64,000 bases of DNA from assembly GCA_039881145.1 (NCBI GenBank), contig JAYKKI010000038.1, positions 3,452,501 through 3,516,500 on the forward strand. The letters run 5' to 3'. A model generated the notes under the pieces. It was not told the origin of the DNA, did not search any database, and worked only from the letters and a program-made list of their open reading frames with translations. Below are positions 52,290-64,000 of this stretch, one piece after another. The stretch's first letter is position 1; each line of letters begins with the position of its first letter. Made by a program: the position numbers and the translations under genes. Origin of the DNA: Druceiella hillmani (lineage: Eukaryota; Arthropoda; Insecta; Lepidoptera; Hepialidae).

Positions 52290-54480
52290 TCATTTTGAGG
52301 AACATAAATTGCAACATATCAATTTATGTTCCTCGATTTTATTAAAAACTTGCCTTTTACTTTTAATAAACGATTGTTTTTTCGCGACATAATGTAAACG
52401 GATTTTTAAATATTCTTCAATTATGCATTTAACTAAAAGTAAATTGTGCCTTAGTGTAATTGGTTGTTCTTGCGCGTGGTCGTTTAGCTGCTCAAAAAGT
52501 TTTAGTGTTGAATTAAAACATTTGTTAGTCAATCAAATAAAATCACATTCTCTAGAAATTTGTTGCCGTGGTATATTTACGAGCTTTCTAAAAATATTTT
52601 CAGTTTTATGACAAATTTTGTAAACGTCTGAAGATGGGTATATAAGACCGGCGACATCTTTTAATGCAATGAGTTTATGAAAGTGTATTTTTTTGGAACT
52701 GAAGAGAAAAGGAAGGCAGGATTTACATTTTAATTTAAAATTCAATTTTCTGACGACCCATCCAGAAATATGCCCAACTATTTGTTCAACGCTTTCTGGC
52801 AACTGGGAGGTCTTGTTCAACATTTCAGACAATATATCACAATTAGCAGATATTAATGTATTTTTAGATTCATTTAAGTTTTTATCGTCAATGAGTTGTT
52901 CAGAGCCATCATCAAATCTATATCCTATTGTTGTTTGGTTTACTTGTTTAGTTGCAGATGAACAATTTAATATATTAAAATTTTCAAAGGGTATGCAGTT
53001 CCCGATAAAGGAGGGCTTAAGTTCCAGGTGGTTAAGAATTTTTCGATATATACCGCAAAATTGAACAGCGTTCGGATTATTGTTATTAGGACCGTGATTC
53101 CGAATGATTGCAAAAAAAATTTCAATGTGATCTTGTGAAAATTTATATGCAGGAACAAACTTCATCGCGAGTGTTTCGTCTACTAAATAAGTGTACAGTT
53201 GTTGAAAACTTTCGATACATGTTATTAAACCTATAAAACCGGTTTTACATTTGCAATCTACAATAAATTTTTCATACGTAACAAAGAAAATGATTTTTTT
53301 TCTTTTTATAGGTTCTTGTAAATTTATTACGCACTTTTATTTTTAAAGGAAGCAAATATTTTTTCATATCATTTAGAAATTTAAAATAATCGCGGTGATT
53401 ACCTTCAAAAATAGGATGTTTAAAACCAAGTTGTTTAACTGACCTAGAATTCAAAATATCAAATGTATCGTTAATTTTTTTAATAAATTTGGCCGTTGCT
53501 GAAGATCTGTGGAATTTAGATAATTTTAAATCGTTTTCACATAATTCTATAACTTGCAACCTAATTCTTTCGCCGCTGCTAAATCAGAACTACATCCGTC
53601 AAATGTTAGGGATACGACTTCGGCACCAACTTCATTACATTTTTCTAAACATATTTTAATTAAATTAGCTTTTCTCTCACCTATTAGGTGACCGTTTATC
53701 AAAAAATATCCCAGTGGCAATTTCCAACTATCATTAATAGGTACTAACATTAAAACAAATGCTTGTTTAGCTATCTCGTTGGTAGCTTCACCATACGTCA
53801 CCAAACCTTCAAAATCTTTACCATTAAATAATTTTTGGTGTCTTCGACCTATTTCATCTGCAATAAGAGAGCAAAAAATTTTAAATTTACTGTTTTGACA
53901 TTTTTTTTGAAGAGCAGAAAATGCTTCACTAGTAAATCCTGGATTAGCGTCAATACTTTGATACCATTTAGTTAAAGTGGATGGATGGGGTAAACATTTA
54001 TCAAAAACTGACCTTGCGTAATTATAGCCTGTGGGAGAATAGTAATTTAATCTTAGCGCAAATTTCCTTGAAGCCGGAGAAAATTTAACAGTGGTTCGAT
54101 TTATCTTTTTATTTAAACACATTCTATTTATAATTTCAGTGGCAACAACATTTTTGTTTAGAGCTGCGCAAGTATCACTATTTATAAATCTATTTCTTTT
54201 TAAAGTTTTAGTTAATTCTTTTAGAGATATATATTTTTTCATAATTTTTTTATTGACCTTTCGCATTTTTTTTATTTTGCTAACCTGTTTGCGCTTATTA
54301 ACTTTTTTGTCGTCCTTTTTAACTTTTTTTTAATATCTCTTTCCTAGGTGTACATAATGTAAATTCTAAATCTGATGATGGCACGTTGGTTATTGGAGTG
54401 ATTGGTCTATTAAAAGTGTGGCTTAATGAGCGACGGTCGTGTATACTGAAATGGTTTGTGGAGTCCCCATGTGTGGTGTC
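52290..54480 (-). pseudogene. P-element/THAP9-like transposase, exon 3 (catalytic part, broken)
   Basis: It starts at the acceptor before 54,480 and reads DTTHGDSTNHFSIHDRRSLS, a Lys-rich coiled segment, then YYSPTGYNYARSVFDKCLPH, TLTKWYQSIDANPGFTSEAF, FCSLIADEIGRRHQKLFNGK (first acidic pair), FVLMLVPINDSWKLPLGYFL, GAEVVSLTFDGCSSDL (TFDG acidic residue) and LGCKL. About 100-110 residues of the GTP-binding/insertion domain usual here are missing. ENDLKLSKFHRSSATAKFI, FDILNSRS, KTGFIGLITCIESF and AYKFSQDHIEIFFAIIRNHG (catalytic E) follow, ending IRLHYVAKKQSF. Defects: an A8 homopolymer frameshift at 54,324-54,331, the deletion/frameshift at 53,550, a frameshift near 53,285 and an in-frame TGA near 52,535. 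P transposase cuts element ends and uses GTP as cofactor; loss of that domain implies no activity. Confidence 0.9.
52297..52334. repeat. Perfect 15-bp hairpin at the end of the P-like gene
   Basis: gaggaacataaattg (52,297-52,311) and caatttatgttcctc (52,320-52,334) with an 8-nt loop, overlapping the last codons of the transposase frame. It may act as a folded 3' end or be a templated inversion. Confidence 0.92.
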
Positions 54481-54572
54481 CTAAAAACAGTTCATATTTT
54501 TTTAATGTCTGAAGGTCAAAGTAACTGGTTAGACAATCGATAGTAGTCACAGTTTAGGAAAATGTTACTCAC

Positions 54573-54756
54573 GGTGAATAAGGATGGGACTGCTGTCTTG
54601 TTAATTTTGCGATATCCTTTTGGTGTTGTGTAAAAATCGTCCTCTTTAAAATGTAAAGAACACAAAACGGAAAATGTTGAAGGCCGCCAATTATTATTTG
54701 TTTTGTGTGAAATTATATTTATCCATTTTCTATTTGTTTTGTGATTTTCAGGAATT
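54573..54756 (-). CDS. P-element/THAP9-like transposase, exon 2 (THAP domain, C-terminal part)
   Basis: The acceptor is TTATTTGCAG just before 54,756 and the donor GTGAGTAAC just after 54,573. The 184-nt exon reads IPENHKTNRKWINIISHKTN, NNWRPSTFSVLCSLHFKEDD, FYTTPKGYRK and INKTAVPSLFT. C-S-L-H supplies the last two ligands of the C2CH zinc site and AVPSLF is the conserved closing box of THAP domains, which bind DNA. With exon 1 (77 nt) the sum is 261 nt, so the exon 2/3 junction is in phase 0 and exon 3 opens correctly. The intron to exon 1 is 207 bp (54,757-54,963); the intron to exon 3 is 92 bp (54,481-54,572). Confidence 0.85.
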
Positions 54757-54963
54757 CTGCAAATAATTATTAAAAAAATTTTTTATACATAAACAAATAC
54801 ATACACATAAAAGAATTTATAAAATACACAAAAATTTACTAATAATACTTTAAAGATATATGCTTCAGTACGTTCTTTACCTTTATAGTTAGTTATGGCG
54901 TACGATGTCCCTTTTATCATTAATTTCAAATTGATTTAAACTTAAACAAAATACTTTTCTTAC

Positions 54964-55040
54964 CTGTGGAATGTAATCCCATTTGACCTATTATGTTTAT
55001 GGGATGCACTTAAACAATTGTTTGTAATACAAGATGGCAT
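54964..55040 (-). CDS. P-element/THAP9-like transposase, exon 1 (start of THAP domain)
   Basis: The ATG at 55,040 begins MPSCITNNCLSASHKHNRSN, then GITFHR, and ends in CACAG before a consensus donor GTAAGAAAAG. M-P-S-C-x4-C is the classical start of a THAP domain and supplies the first two zinc ligands; GITFHRIPE spans the splice junction as expected. The start is chosen because THAP proteins typically begin with this methionine. The promoter is not recognised; terminal inverted repeats of the element were searched for by eye on both sides and not found. Confidence 0.85.
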
Positions 55041-55738
55041 TTTAACGTGTTTGTCGATTTAGAAAATAAAATCTACGCTGTGTCGTCTGTCGTCAGGCGT
55101 CTAGCAACAGACTGGATAGAAGCGCGGTATAATTTTGCAAGGCGGCATAATTTTAGCGGGGTCACATTTGAGTCAAATATTACATCTCTATATATTTCTT
55201 ACTCGTAGACATAAAGTTAATTAATTTAAAATTTATCGTGGGGTGCTACTAAATGTATTTTTCTTTTGAGGCACTACAGCCTAGAACAGACCTCGTCTTC
55301 CTGTACTGGATCTTGTCGAAGACCAGGTCAGCGGCTAATACCCATAACCTTAATATTTTTGCGACACTTTGCTGCCGTTGGGTGAAGCGTCTATTTTTCT
55401 AGTGAACTTTTTTGTCAAAGTAGCTTTTTTGATAGTTTCGTTTGCGGATACCTCATTCCAAATTAATAATTTAGAGCTCGCACACCGCACTGTTTCATGA
55501 TCTTATAATTATGTTTATCTCAAATTGTGTACAGAGATATAAATAATAATAAAATACGTTCACGTTAAATTGCATTGACAATTATGATAATACTTGCATT
55601 GCATTGACAATTATGACAATACTTAGTATTGATGATTAATATGGACAATACTTTAAGATTGTAAAATACACGGTGCTCGCGAAATGTTTTCAAAGATCGT
55701 CTGACAAAAATCGTTCTTCTCTAAAATTCTAGTCTATT

Positions 55739-55779
55739 GGATCCCTTGTCATTATCCTTTTGAAAATGACAAGGGATCC
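55739..55779. repeat. Perfect 15-bp hairpin ggatcccttgtcatt / aatgacaagggatcc
   Basis: Arms 55,739-55,753 and 55,765-55,779, 11-nt loop. Not associated with any gene seen. Confidence 0.92.
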
Positions 55780-58700
55780 TTTTTCCTAAAGCGTGTTTTT
55801 ATTATTTTTTTTATGAAAGTTGGGCTTTAGTTTTTATAAACTGTTATTTTATTAACATCAGTCCGTTGTGAAACATTTCATTTCCAAGTTAAATATTTTT
55901 TTTAGTTAGCTTGTAATCGGATATAAACGAAATTTATTGAAACGAAATTAATTGAAGAATCTTAACTTTTAAAAATGTACGAGACAAAAAGTACGATTTA
56001 AACGAAGCGACAATAGTGTGTAAAAGCGGACGATATTTCACTGTTATTGGAAAACTACTATCGTGACGTTGCCATTAATAACGTAAGCAGTGACGTACTT
56101 ATAATATCGTAATGGGCTTTATAAGTTGGAAAACGTTTCTAACTTCTGCAGTTTCCAAGCAAAGTTCAAGCGAAATAATAAACGAAAATACCTGACCTGA
56201 ATTCGGCGTGCATAATTTTATCATGACATACTCGTATATGAGGTCTCTACAATTAATTATTAGTCCAGACTCGAGTAGCACGGACCATCTATTATCACTG
56301 GCTATAAGATACCGCTGAGTTTTAAACAGAATATTGCTCAGCTTTGAGAGGTCGTTGCTTGTTCTGTTCAGTTTTATTTCATCGATATTATAAGTATAAT
56401 ATGTGTGTAGTGTAAAGTCAGACGTATTTTTTGTTCATTTTTAACTAGGTACAATCGCAAAAACCGACGGTAATTACATCTCGATATGCAAACGTCTTTG
56501 ACATTCACATGAAAGGATTCCTGTAATCTGTTTGTGTTATAGACATTAATATAGCCGTGATATAGAGATCAAGCATCAATTTTATTATTAGCGTTAATAA
56601 TAACCGCATAATTATATTGATCGAAGTTAATAATAGAATAAACTTGGGCCGTCTTCATGTTAGGTTAGAATCTTGTAACGGGACAATCGGTGCAACACAA
56701 CCGGGGATCGTAGTTGTATTGTTTGTTGCGGATATAGATGGGTATAGAAAATATTACGTTTATAGAGAATGAAAACAATAAATTAGTAGCAGTTTAATTA
56801 AAAACCAAAGGAAAATTAAGTAATCTTTTAAAAACGCTGCTAATAGTAATTTTAAAGTAATTTCAGGACTCACTTTAGGAGTGATTAATTTGACGATGCA
56901 GTAATTATTATTAATTAGAAAGTTCATTACAGCTCCCTCTCACTCGGGTAAATTCACGTTACCAGTTAGTAATTATAGATCTGAGTCCTGAAATAAGGTA
57001 GAATTCGTTACTATTATATTAGTAACCATAATATAGTAAATATTGGTAGTGATACATAATTCAAAAATACGAATCTTTCTAATATATACTAAGTTACTAC
57101 GTTTATTTAAATATATGATCATTTATTGTCTCATAAATAAACTACCTAGTGACTTAGTACACTATAAATATATCATACTCCTCCGGTCCGATTTCGCTTT
57201 TTATAAAATTCCATCTCTTTTCACTACTTCTTTGAAACACAATGTCCCACAGCCATATTTTAGCTCTCAATAAAATCTCCAGATAAAATTAAAAAGCTTC
57301 CGTTCAATTATATATAGTTCACTTTAAGAGATGAATATGAACTTTGTGCAAATGCAATATGAAAGTAACTGTTTAAAGTGCAAGGGAGCTATTAGTGAAC
57401 TTTGTAATGAATTATATTTATTGCTTCGTTAAATTTAAATTGCTGGGAATAATTTTCATATATTCACTTTTACGGATGAGAGATAAAATTAGAATACTAA
57501 AATTTTAATTAGAATTCCTTTGTACGCTTTGAAAGTGAAGGAATTATAAAAAATTAAAATTAATATTCAAAAATTTTTTATTGTAATGAATGCCATAAGA
57601 AAACTTTTAGAATGAAAATTCTATTTTTCTTTTTTTAAATATTGTTCTCGTTCTCACATAAAAATGATTCAGTTATTTTTTTTAAGATAAACCTTTTGTT
57701 TTATTATGAAAGTTAATTTAAGGGAAGCTTACATTTCAAAACTGTTTATTCAAGAATACACACATATTAATCCTTCATTTCTTTCTACATTGTTATAATC
57801 TTAATTTGAAAACGTTTATAAATTATTATAATATGAGAGAGAGAGAGAGGGTACAAGGATCAGGAATTTAAAAAATGCAGTATCTACGCATATATGTAGT
57901 ATAACTGCATAAGTCTAGATTATTAAAAAATTACAAGTTACAGATTGTTATGTTGTGGCGGTGTTAAATACGAGATATATTTTGTATAAACATTTTAGTG
58001 ATGGCAGGAAAGTTGGCTACTTTCGTCCATAAAATGTTTCATAAAAGTAAAAAGCCAATAAGGTGACAGTAACGGAAAGAAACTGTAACGTTGCTCTTAA
58101 TCATTTTCGGAACGTGTATTTTTGTAGACAGAGTTTTGTTTCAAAGCGTTATTCGCTTTGAAATATTTCAATACTTAGTATTTATTTAAAGAAGCACACA
58201 TGCGCATACCGTATTCAGAATTAATATAGCGAACGAAGAAAGTAGTGTTCGTTCTTTTCCTCAGCTCTCCGGCACTTCACTTATCGGTATTCTTTAACGG
58301 ACAGTGCCTAAGGCACGAGAGAAGCCCTTTTGCGGCTCGAGCCCTTTCCTTCGTTGGAGATCTCTTTGAGCCGTTGTTCTCTTGACTTGGAGCGGGTGTA
58401 AATAGGTAATGAGTGAAAGTGCATCGTCATCCATCATAGGAGAGTGAACATTTTTGCATATAGTTTGACATTACTCATGTTAAGTGGCCGTTTGGAAATC
58501 AAACTCGGGGGCTTCCGTATTGAGTGTTTGTGGTAAATTATTGGACTTTTATTTATGACCAAAATTTGAGCCGTTTGTTGATGATGATTCATTGTGCGAC
58601 GCGTCTTTGATAAATGACGTGCGTGGAAAGTAAATGGCTGTTGAGGTGGATTGGCGAAGAATGGAAGTGATAGGTATACTTTCACTCGTTTGTATAATTT

Positions 58701-59248
58701 GTCAATGTAATTTGCTTTTGAGCATAGGTAGTCAACACTTCAGATGGTTTGGCTTGTAGAAGTTTTATGTGTTTTGGAGTTTCAGCTAGTAAAGTTGCAG
58801 AGTACAATAACCTCTTACGTTCACTACAGCTTTGATTTTAATGTAACATGTCGTTGTTATTGTCGTGTTCATCATAGAGTAGGATCAAATGTATTTAAAT
58901 GCGTTATGAATATCAACGGTTAATTCAGGAGCTTTATTGCTGTAAAATATTTGATTAGGGGACATAATATTAAATAAGGCTGAAATAATGAAGTGAATAA
59001 AATTTGTTATAGAGTTAGCTAGACACTTTTTACAGTTAATGTGTATTTTTGTATTAGCAGGATGAGTTTTCAAGTTCCCGAAAAGGCCACTTCTGTGTTT
59101 AGCTGTTATATTTGCTCTGTCTAGTCTAGATATTGTAAAATCTAGCTATATTGAGATGCTGCCACAGGATTCTGTATTTGGTTACCTTTGGTCACCTGCC
59201 CTTGTGTCTGATAATGTTAGGAAAAGTTTGAAGCAGATTCGGATCTCC

Positions 59249-59319
59249 TTCATTTCCTTAAAGTAATGCAAGGTGTAAAATTTCATTCATTTCCTTAAAG
59301 TAATGCAAGGTGTAAAATT
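59249..59319. repeat. 37-bp tandem duplication
   Basis: ttcatttccttaaagtaatg followed by caaggtgtaaaat occurs twice without mismatch over 34 bp (starts 59,249 and 59,286), indicating a recent duplication. Confidence 0.92.
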
Positions 59320-59879
59320 ATTTTAAGAATATTTTTTAACCAATCGCTCGTCTATTCCTTACATTTCCATGTTCAATTCGTAGGTTCCATGTTTCATGTT
59401 CTATTAATTTTATTGTAACGGTAATCAATAAAAATCACCTGAAAATGCTTAAGAAATTTAGTTTTACATATTATTGCACGTTGTGCGCAGATTATGAGTA
59501 ATGACAATTAAAAAAAAGCTTATAAAAATTTAACCACCGGACAGATCAGAATGCGACAGACCTCTTAAGCTACGAGATTCTATACATACATAGAAACATA
59601 CAGAAGCTTAAACCTTTAAGAATACTTATACTTAGTATTTCCATTGAATATTAATCTATTGAATTACTTAATACGTGTTCTATTTAACTATTCATCAATA
59701 TTGTTATTATTTTTCTCACTATGTAAATAAACTGCTCAATGCAAGTTTCACGAGCGAAAGATAAATAAATTGATAGCCTATAATTTATTAATGCAAGTTG
59801 ACACAAATAACGTAGTATTGAAGTTCTTACTAAATGCGTTATCTTGTATTTTTTCAAATTATTTTTTCAAATGCCCGTA

Positions 59880-60070
59880 TAAAAGGTTACGGGTAGTGCC
59901 ATGTTATAAAATATTGCTAAACACTTTCGGTAGCATTTTAAAAGGCCTTTTCGGTGACATCCTCCATGGGATCCGCGAGGAAAAAAATTATCATCACGTT
60001 CACGTTCGGTGTAAAACGATGTATGAACTTCGAAGGAAATTAAATAATTTTACGTTTCACATAATTCATT
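59880..60070 (+). repeat. Dispersed repeat family C, copy 3
   Basis: aaaatattgctaaacac, gtagcattttaaaagg and ccatgggatccgcgaggaaa match 17,266-17,345 in the same order. Confidence 0.5.
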
Positions 60071-60941
60071 TACTTCTATGAAATTTTGTCACAATTCAAA
60101 CTGAGAAAGTTGCGATTCTGTGACGTTTTTTTCTTTTCGGCTGCGGAAAATCGAGTTTATAATTGTGAGCTTACTGAGCAACAGATGACTGCCTGTGCCA
60201 ATAATTTAAAACTTAAACATGTTTATCGACTTGAAAATATCTGTATAATGATTTGATAATGACTCCTTTTCGTATCCGTATATTTTATGTGGATTTGTTG
60301 CAGAATATAAGGAAACTAGATTTATAAATGTGACATTAGAATACGCCTCGTGTCATTTGCGAGTGCGGTGAGGCCAAGAGTATTTCTAGTTTTTGATAAT
60401 TTGTAATAACTGTTTGGAGTTTACTGAGGCTCTCTGATATGTTCTTTATCATTAAGATTTTGGTAATCAAGATATTAAGATCGTCCATTATTCATTGTCG
60501 ATATACCCCAGTATTATGGCAGTGAGATAGTAGATTAAACATTTTGTATTAAATTCTAAATAACTATTATTATTCCAAACAAAATAGATCTTATTAAATC
60601 AATTTGAATAAAATAAAAGAAAAGAAATACTGCTCCATATTTATTATTTTAACACAGTATAAACACAACTGTGTTATATTAATTTCAGTAGCAATTGACC
60701 TATTAACGAATGGGTTCCTAAATGTCGTCATTTATTTCAGTTCACTGCTATAAAGTGCACGTTTAAGTCGGCTGCGTTCAATGTTTCTACAAATTCGGGT
60801 GGTTGAATTTGTTTGGGTTTCCATGAAATGGTGCGTATATTTACAATATATTTGAGTCGTAATGACAGTTCAATGTAAACATTTGTAACCTCATCGTTTT
60901 CATATCAGTTTATAGAAAAGTTTTATAAAAGTATTTGACGT

Positions 60942-60973
60942 GACGTTTATATTGAGAAATCAATATAAACGTC
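60942..60973. repeat. Perfect 14-bp hairpin gacgtttatattga / tcaatataaacgtc
   Basis: Arms 60,942-60,955 and 60,960-60,973 with a GAAA tetraloop, a stable GNRA loop if transcribed. Confidence 0.93.
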
Positions 60974-63361
60974 GTCGTAAACTTTTAAAAGAACGATGTT
61001 TATTTACAATACCGATTCAATTTTTTTTATTAATGAAACAAAAAAATTATATTTACTAATGAAAAATAAAGGAGATGCGTCGGAATTATATTCAGTGAGT
61101 CAAGGTAGTTGTTGCTGTTAGGTAGTAGAATGGGAAAATATTTATTTATTTTCTATTACTGTTCTATAATCCCTACAGGGATAGGCATTTTTGATAAAAA
61201 ATGTGTGATCCTAAATTTGAAAGAAATAACTAAGTTCACGCCACGTAAATTTATGTAAAAAATAGTCTTATAATCTAGAGTTTATCTAATAAAGGGGCAG
61301 GCGTCTGTAAAATATGTTTAAAAGTCGATACAAACGGTTACATTGCTATATACTAGCAGAGCTGGTTGGTACCTTATGTAATTTTAATATGTTAGAAAAA
61401 GGTTTTGCAAATCGCTATTGTCTATTTTCTTCTCTTCTTTTCATTGGACCAATGGTTATTAAGTATTGAAGGTATAGAAGAGAGTAAAAGTATAATGAAA
61501 GAGTTTAAATTTTATGGGAACACACATAAGGCTAGTGAGCTACATCGGTGTGTACACTAGCAATTGCTATTAGGAGGCAACCAGTTTTCTTGTACAAGTT
61601 TTTTTTTAATTGTAACGGTGTCTAAGAATTTATCGCACGAGCACAGGTGCTGCAGGTCAATAATTGGTTAACGCGGTGCCGGTTGTATAATTGGGACATA
61701 AATTGTCGAGAACGTTATTTGATAAAATGTTTCGTCGGAGCTGTTCATCTTTTTTGTTGGTCGTCGCGGATGGATTTATTTCAGCTTTACCTTTGTAATT
61801 TAGTTTTACGTCATTTCTCAATCTTAAATATTTGTCTTAATGATGTTGCTCATGTCGAATGAAAATATATTTAGGTATTTAATTTTATGAATAACATAGG
61901 GCAATTTGATTACGTAATTTGAAACCTATTGCTATGATTATGTAAAATAGTTAGAGTTTTGTGAATATTAATGTAATTTGTAATATGATGGTTAAGAATA
62001 ACTGTGGCGTATAGGTAAAAGAATCGCGCCATTTTGTTTTAACGCTAACGTTTTATTGATTTTATTAATTATTATGTTATATTTTTATATTAATAATAAA
62101 TATTGAATATATTTTCGTTGAAAAAAACCTTGTTTTTTCATCTGTTTTTCAGTGGTGTTTTTTAGAATATATACATCTATCAGAATTTACGTTTTTATAA
62201 ATTCTAAGTTCATACAATTATATTTAATAATATTAAACTTTTTTTTTCAGAATGAACTAAATATCTGAATTCGTTGTTATATTTACGAATATTGTGGTAT
62301 TATTTAAGTTCAGCGTTTACTTCTCTATTTAAATATAGTCTCTTACTACTATGTTTCTTGCCGTAACAACGGCATATGGTCTTATTGACAACGTGACCTT
62401 TTGGCAATGCCACCTTCAAATTCATATCTCGTTTTTTATCTTTGTTATTAAAAATGATATAATTCTAGTTGTCCGTCTCTGTATCGCCCGGACAAAGAGG
62501 AATCATGACTGCATTTTATTTTATTCCTTTCTTTATATAATTATTATTTTTAGTTAAATATTTTTAAAAAGTCCTGAAATATTTATATTTGAGAGTCTAA
62601 TACAAATTTTCATCTCCAATTTTAATTATTTCGAAATTCCCGTATAATTTTTCATCTCTATTTTCACATCAGCGGGTACAGAACGTCAAGGGATCATTTT
62701 TAATGAACACTTAGAAAAGGAACGTATGTAAACATTACAGGCTTTCGTAGCAGATCGTGAGCGGTGTTTTGTTTTTGTATTAGTTTTCATTTTAGTCGTC
62801 CTCTTATGACCGCGGGCTGTGTCGACCTGGAGCTGCCGATTGTTTTGACCTCTATTTTGCCCGCTGTTAATAATTTCTCTTGGCTACCGTTTTCAGGTCA
62901 TGCTATGTAGCCAAAGTATGCGAGTATTCTTTGTAGGTATATGCTTTAAATATAAAGGTCATAAGTGCTAAAAAGTAAGGCTAGTATAATATATGTAATT
63001 GTACCAGTTTGACTGTAATATTTGTTTTTATCTCAATTGTACGATCACATAGTTTTTATTAGATCGCATTTTGTATTATTTTTTAATTTCTTGCAGCTCT
63101 TTAATTTATTTTTACATAAATGTTAATTCCTAGATATATCAAAGGTGATAAAAACTTGGAATAGTCATTACTAAAGCCATTTCATTATACCCCGCGGGCG
63201 TTTTCATCTAGTCTTAAAACGTAATCCCCACTCTTTAATTAGATAATAAAATCTTCTTCATCGAAATCTTGCATAGTTGCGTCGCTACTCGGAAAGACAT
63301 GATTAAATTATTTGATATTGTATTTGACGCAGTAATATAAAAAAAAAATTAAAGTACGTCT

Positions 63362-63363
<2 letters not shown>

Positions 63364-63448
<85 letters not shown>
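63364..63448. repeat. (TA)n microsatellite
   Basis: About 84 bp uninterrupted TA. Its flanks were not recognised as any element. Confidence 0.95.
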
Positions 63449-63450
<2 letters not shown>

Positions 63451-63924
63451 TATGAAAGTAAAATATTTTGTTATAAATGGAATAGAAAAATTTTATCCGT
63501 AAGTAGATACAAATTGTCTTCGAATATAAACTGCCCTCGAAAGTGTTCAGTGTCGTCTTTAAGGGAGATAGAGCTGACTAGTGGCGCTTACTGCCGGCTG
63601 TGGTTTCCGACTATCCGCGTCTAGCCTACATTCTACGACTGCTTGCTTACCTTACTGGTTGCTAGACTTATGTATCTTCCCTATAATTGGCATGTGACAT
63701 AGTTTCATTCATCGTAGCCGAATTATTTCATACGAGCTACAATTATATCGTGGATGTTGAATTAACGATCAATTCGGAATCAAACCAATGTTGATTAGAA
63801 GTTAACAAATGAACGTCTAAACGTTATTTGGATATTAAATAATTAGGGATCATGCGCTTAAATTAAATTACTTACGTTCCTCAGAAAAAAACAATAACAA
63901 CTAAACATAAACTGTAAGTAATGA
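63449..63924. other. Non-coding stretch
   Basis: A slightly GC-richer part at 63,560-63,650; nothing identified. Confidence 0.4.
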
Positions 63925-64000
63925 TAAAAAAAACCGACCAAGATCGTGTCGACACGCTCATGTTTTATAGGTATTAGATGTTATAAAAACATGCAATTTT
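63925..64000 (+). repeat. Dispersed repeat family A, head fragment running off the window
   Basis: aaaaaaaccgaccaagatcg and tgtcgacacgctcatg is the family head; the rest would lie beyond the window end. Confidence 0.55.

Larger units (their letters stand above)
55041..63360. other. Long non-coding stretch with small structured repeats
   Basis: AT-rich with no recognised gene. It holds a 29-bp-period duplication (55,569-55,626), hairpins at 55,739-55,779 and 60,942-60,973, a 37-bp tandem duplication (59,249-59,319), and family C copy 3. A GC-richer stretch at 58,260-58,400 has open minus-strand frames rich in Arg/Lys that I cannot assign. Confidence 0.45.

Noticed and set aside
52693..53064. 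123-codon plus-strand frame
   Set aside because: Antisense of the P-element-like transposase.

Overview
This window comes from an AT-rich animal genome, almost certainly a large-genome insect. It has no compact operons. It is mostly AT-rich non-coding DNA with long (TA)n microsatellites and decayed transposable elements of arthropod types: RAG1/Transib-like, Tc1-like, Mutator-like, DDE_Tnp_4/Harbinger-like, a THAP-domain P element, R1 and other non-LTR elements, a Gypsy LTR element and a tRNA-derived SINE. I found no convincing host protein-coding gene. Several CpG-richer islands are noted, but none could be assigned to a gene. Species cannot be named from the sequence.

Layout. 1-4.5 kb is a three-level nest: a RAG1/Transib-like transposase pseudogene (+) is split by a non-LTR retrotransposon (-), which is itself split by the 5' end of a Gypsy element (LTR, primer-binding site, gag, start of protease; -). 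5.9-7.4 kb is a complete but dead Tc1-like element with both terminal inverted repeats and TA duplications. 12.8-15.3 kb holds a Mutator-like transposase pseudogene (+) flanked by sequences that recur elsewhere. 20.7 kb is a SINE fragment. 25.6-27.5 kb is an R1-type retrotransposon (-). 28.1-29.0 kb is a Harbinger-like transposase (+) whose centre is replaced by a microsatellite. 32.9-33.5 kb and other sites carry a repeat family (B) with (TA)n blocks inside it. 35.3-37.5 kb is another non-LTR element (-) with the end of its endonuclease and most of its reverse transcriptase. 43.05-44.8 kb is a 1.75 kb inverted-repeat structure whose arms each carry a hammerhead-ribozyme-like core. 52.3-55.04 kb is a P-element/THAP9-like gene (-) with two recognisable introns, an intact THAP domain and a damaged catalytic part. 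The rest is non-coding, with fragments of a second dispersed family (A), short tandem duplications and perfect hairpins.

The genes do not work together as a pathway; each is an independent selfish element, and all appear inactivated by frameshifts, stops or deletions. The recurring theme is structural. Nested insertions, microsatellites that grew inside element copies, and several perfect or near-perfect inverted repeats are the main signals that ordinary gene annotation would miss.
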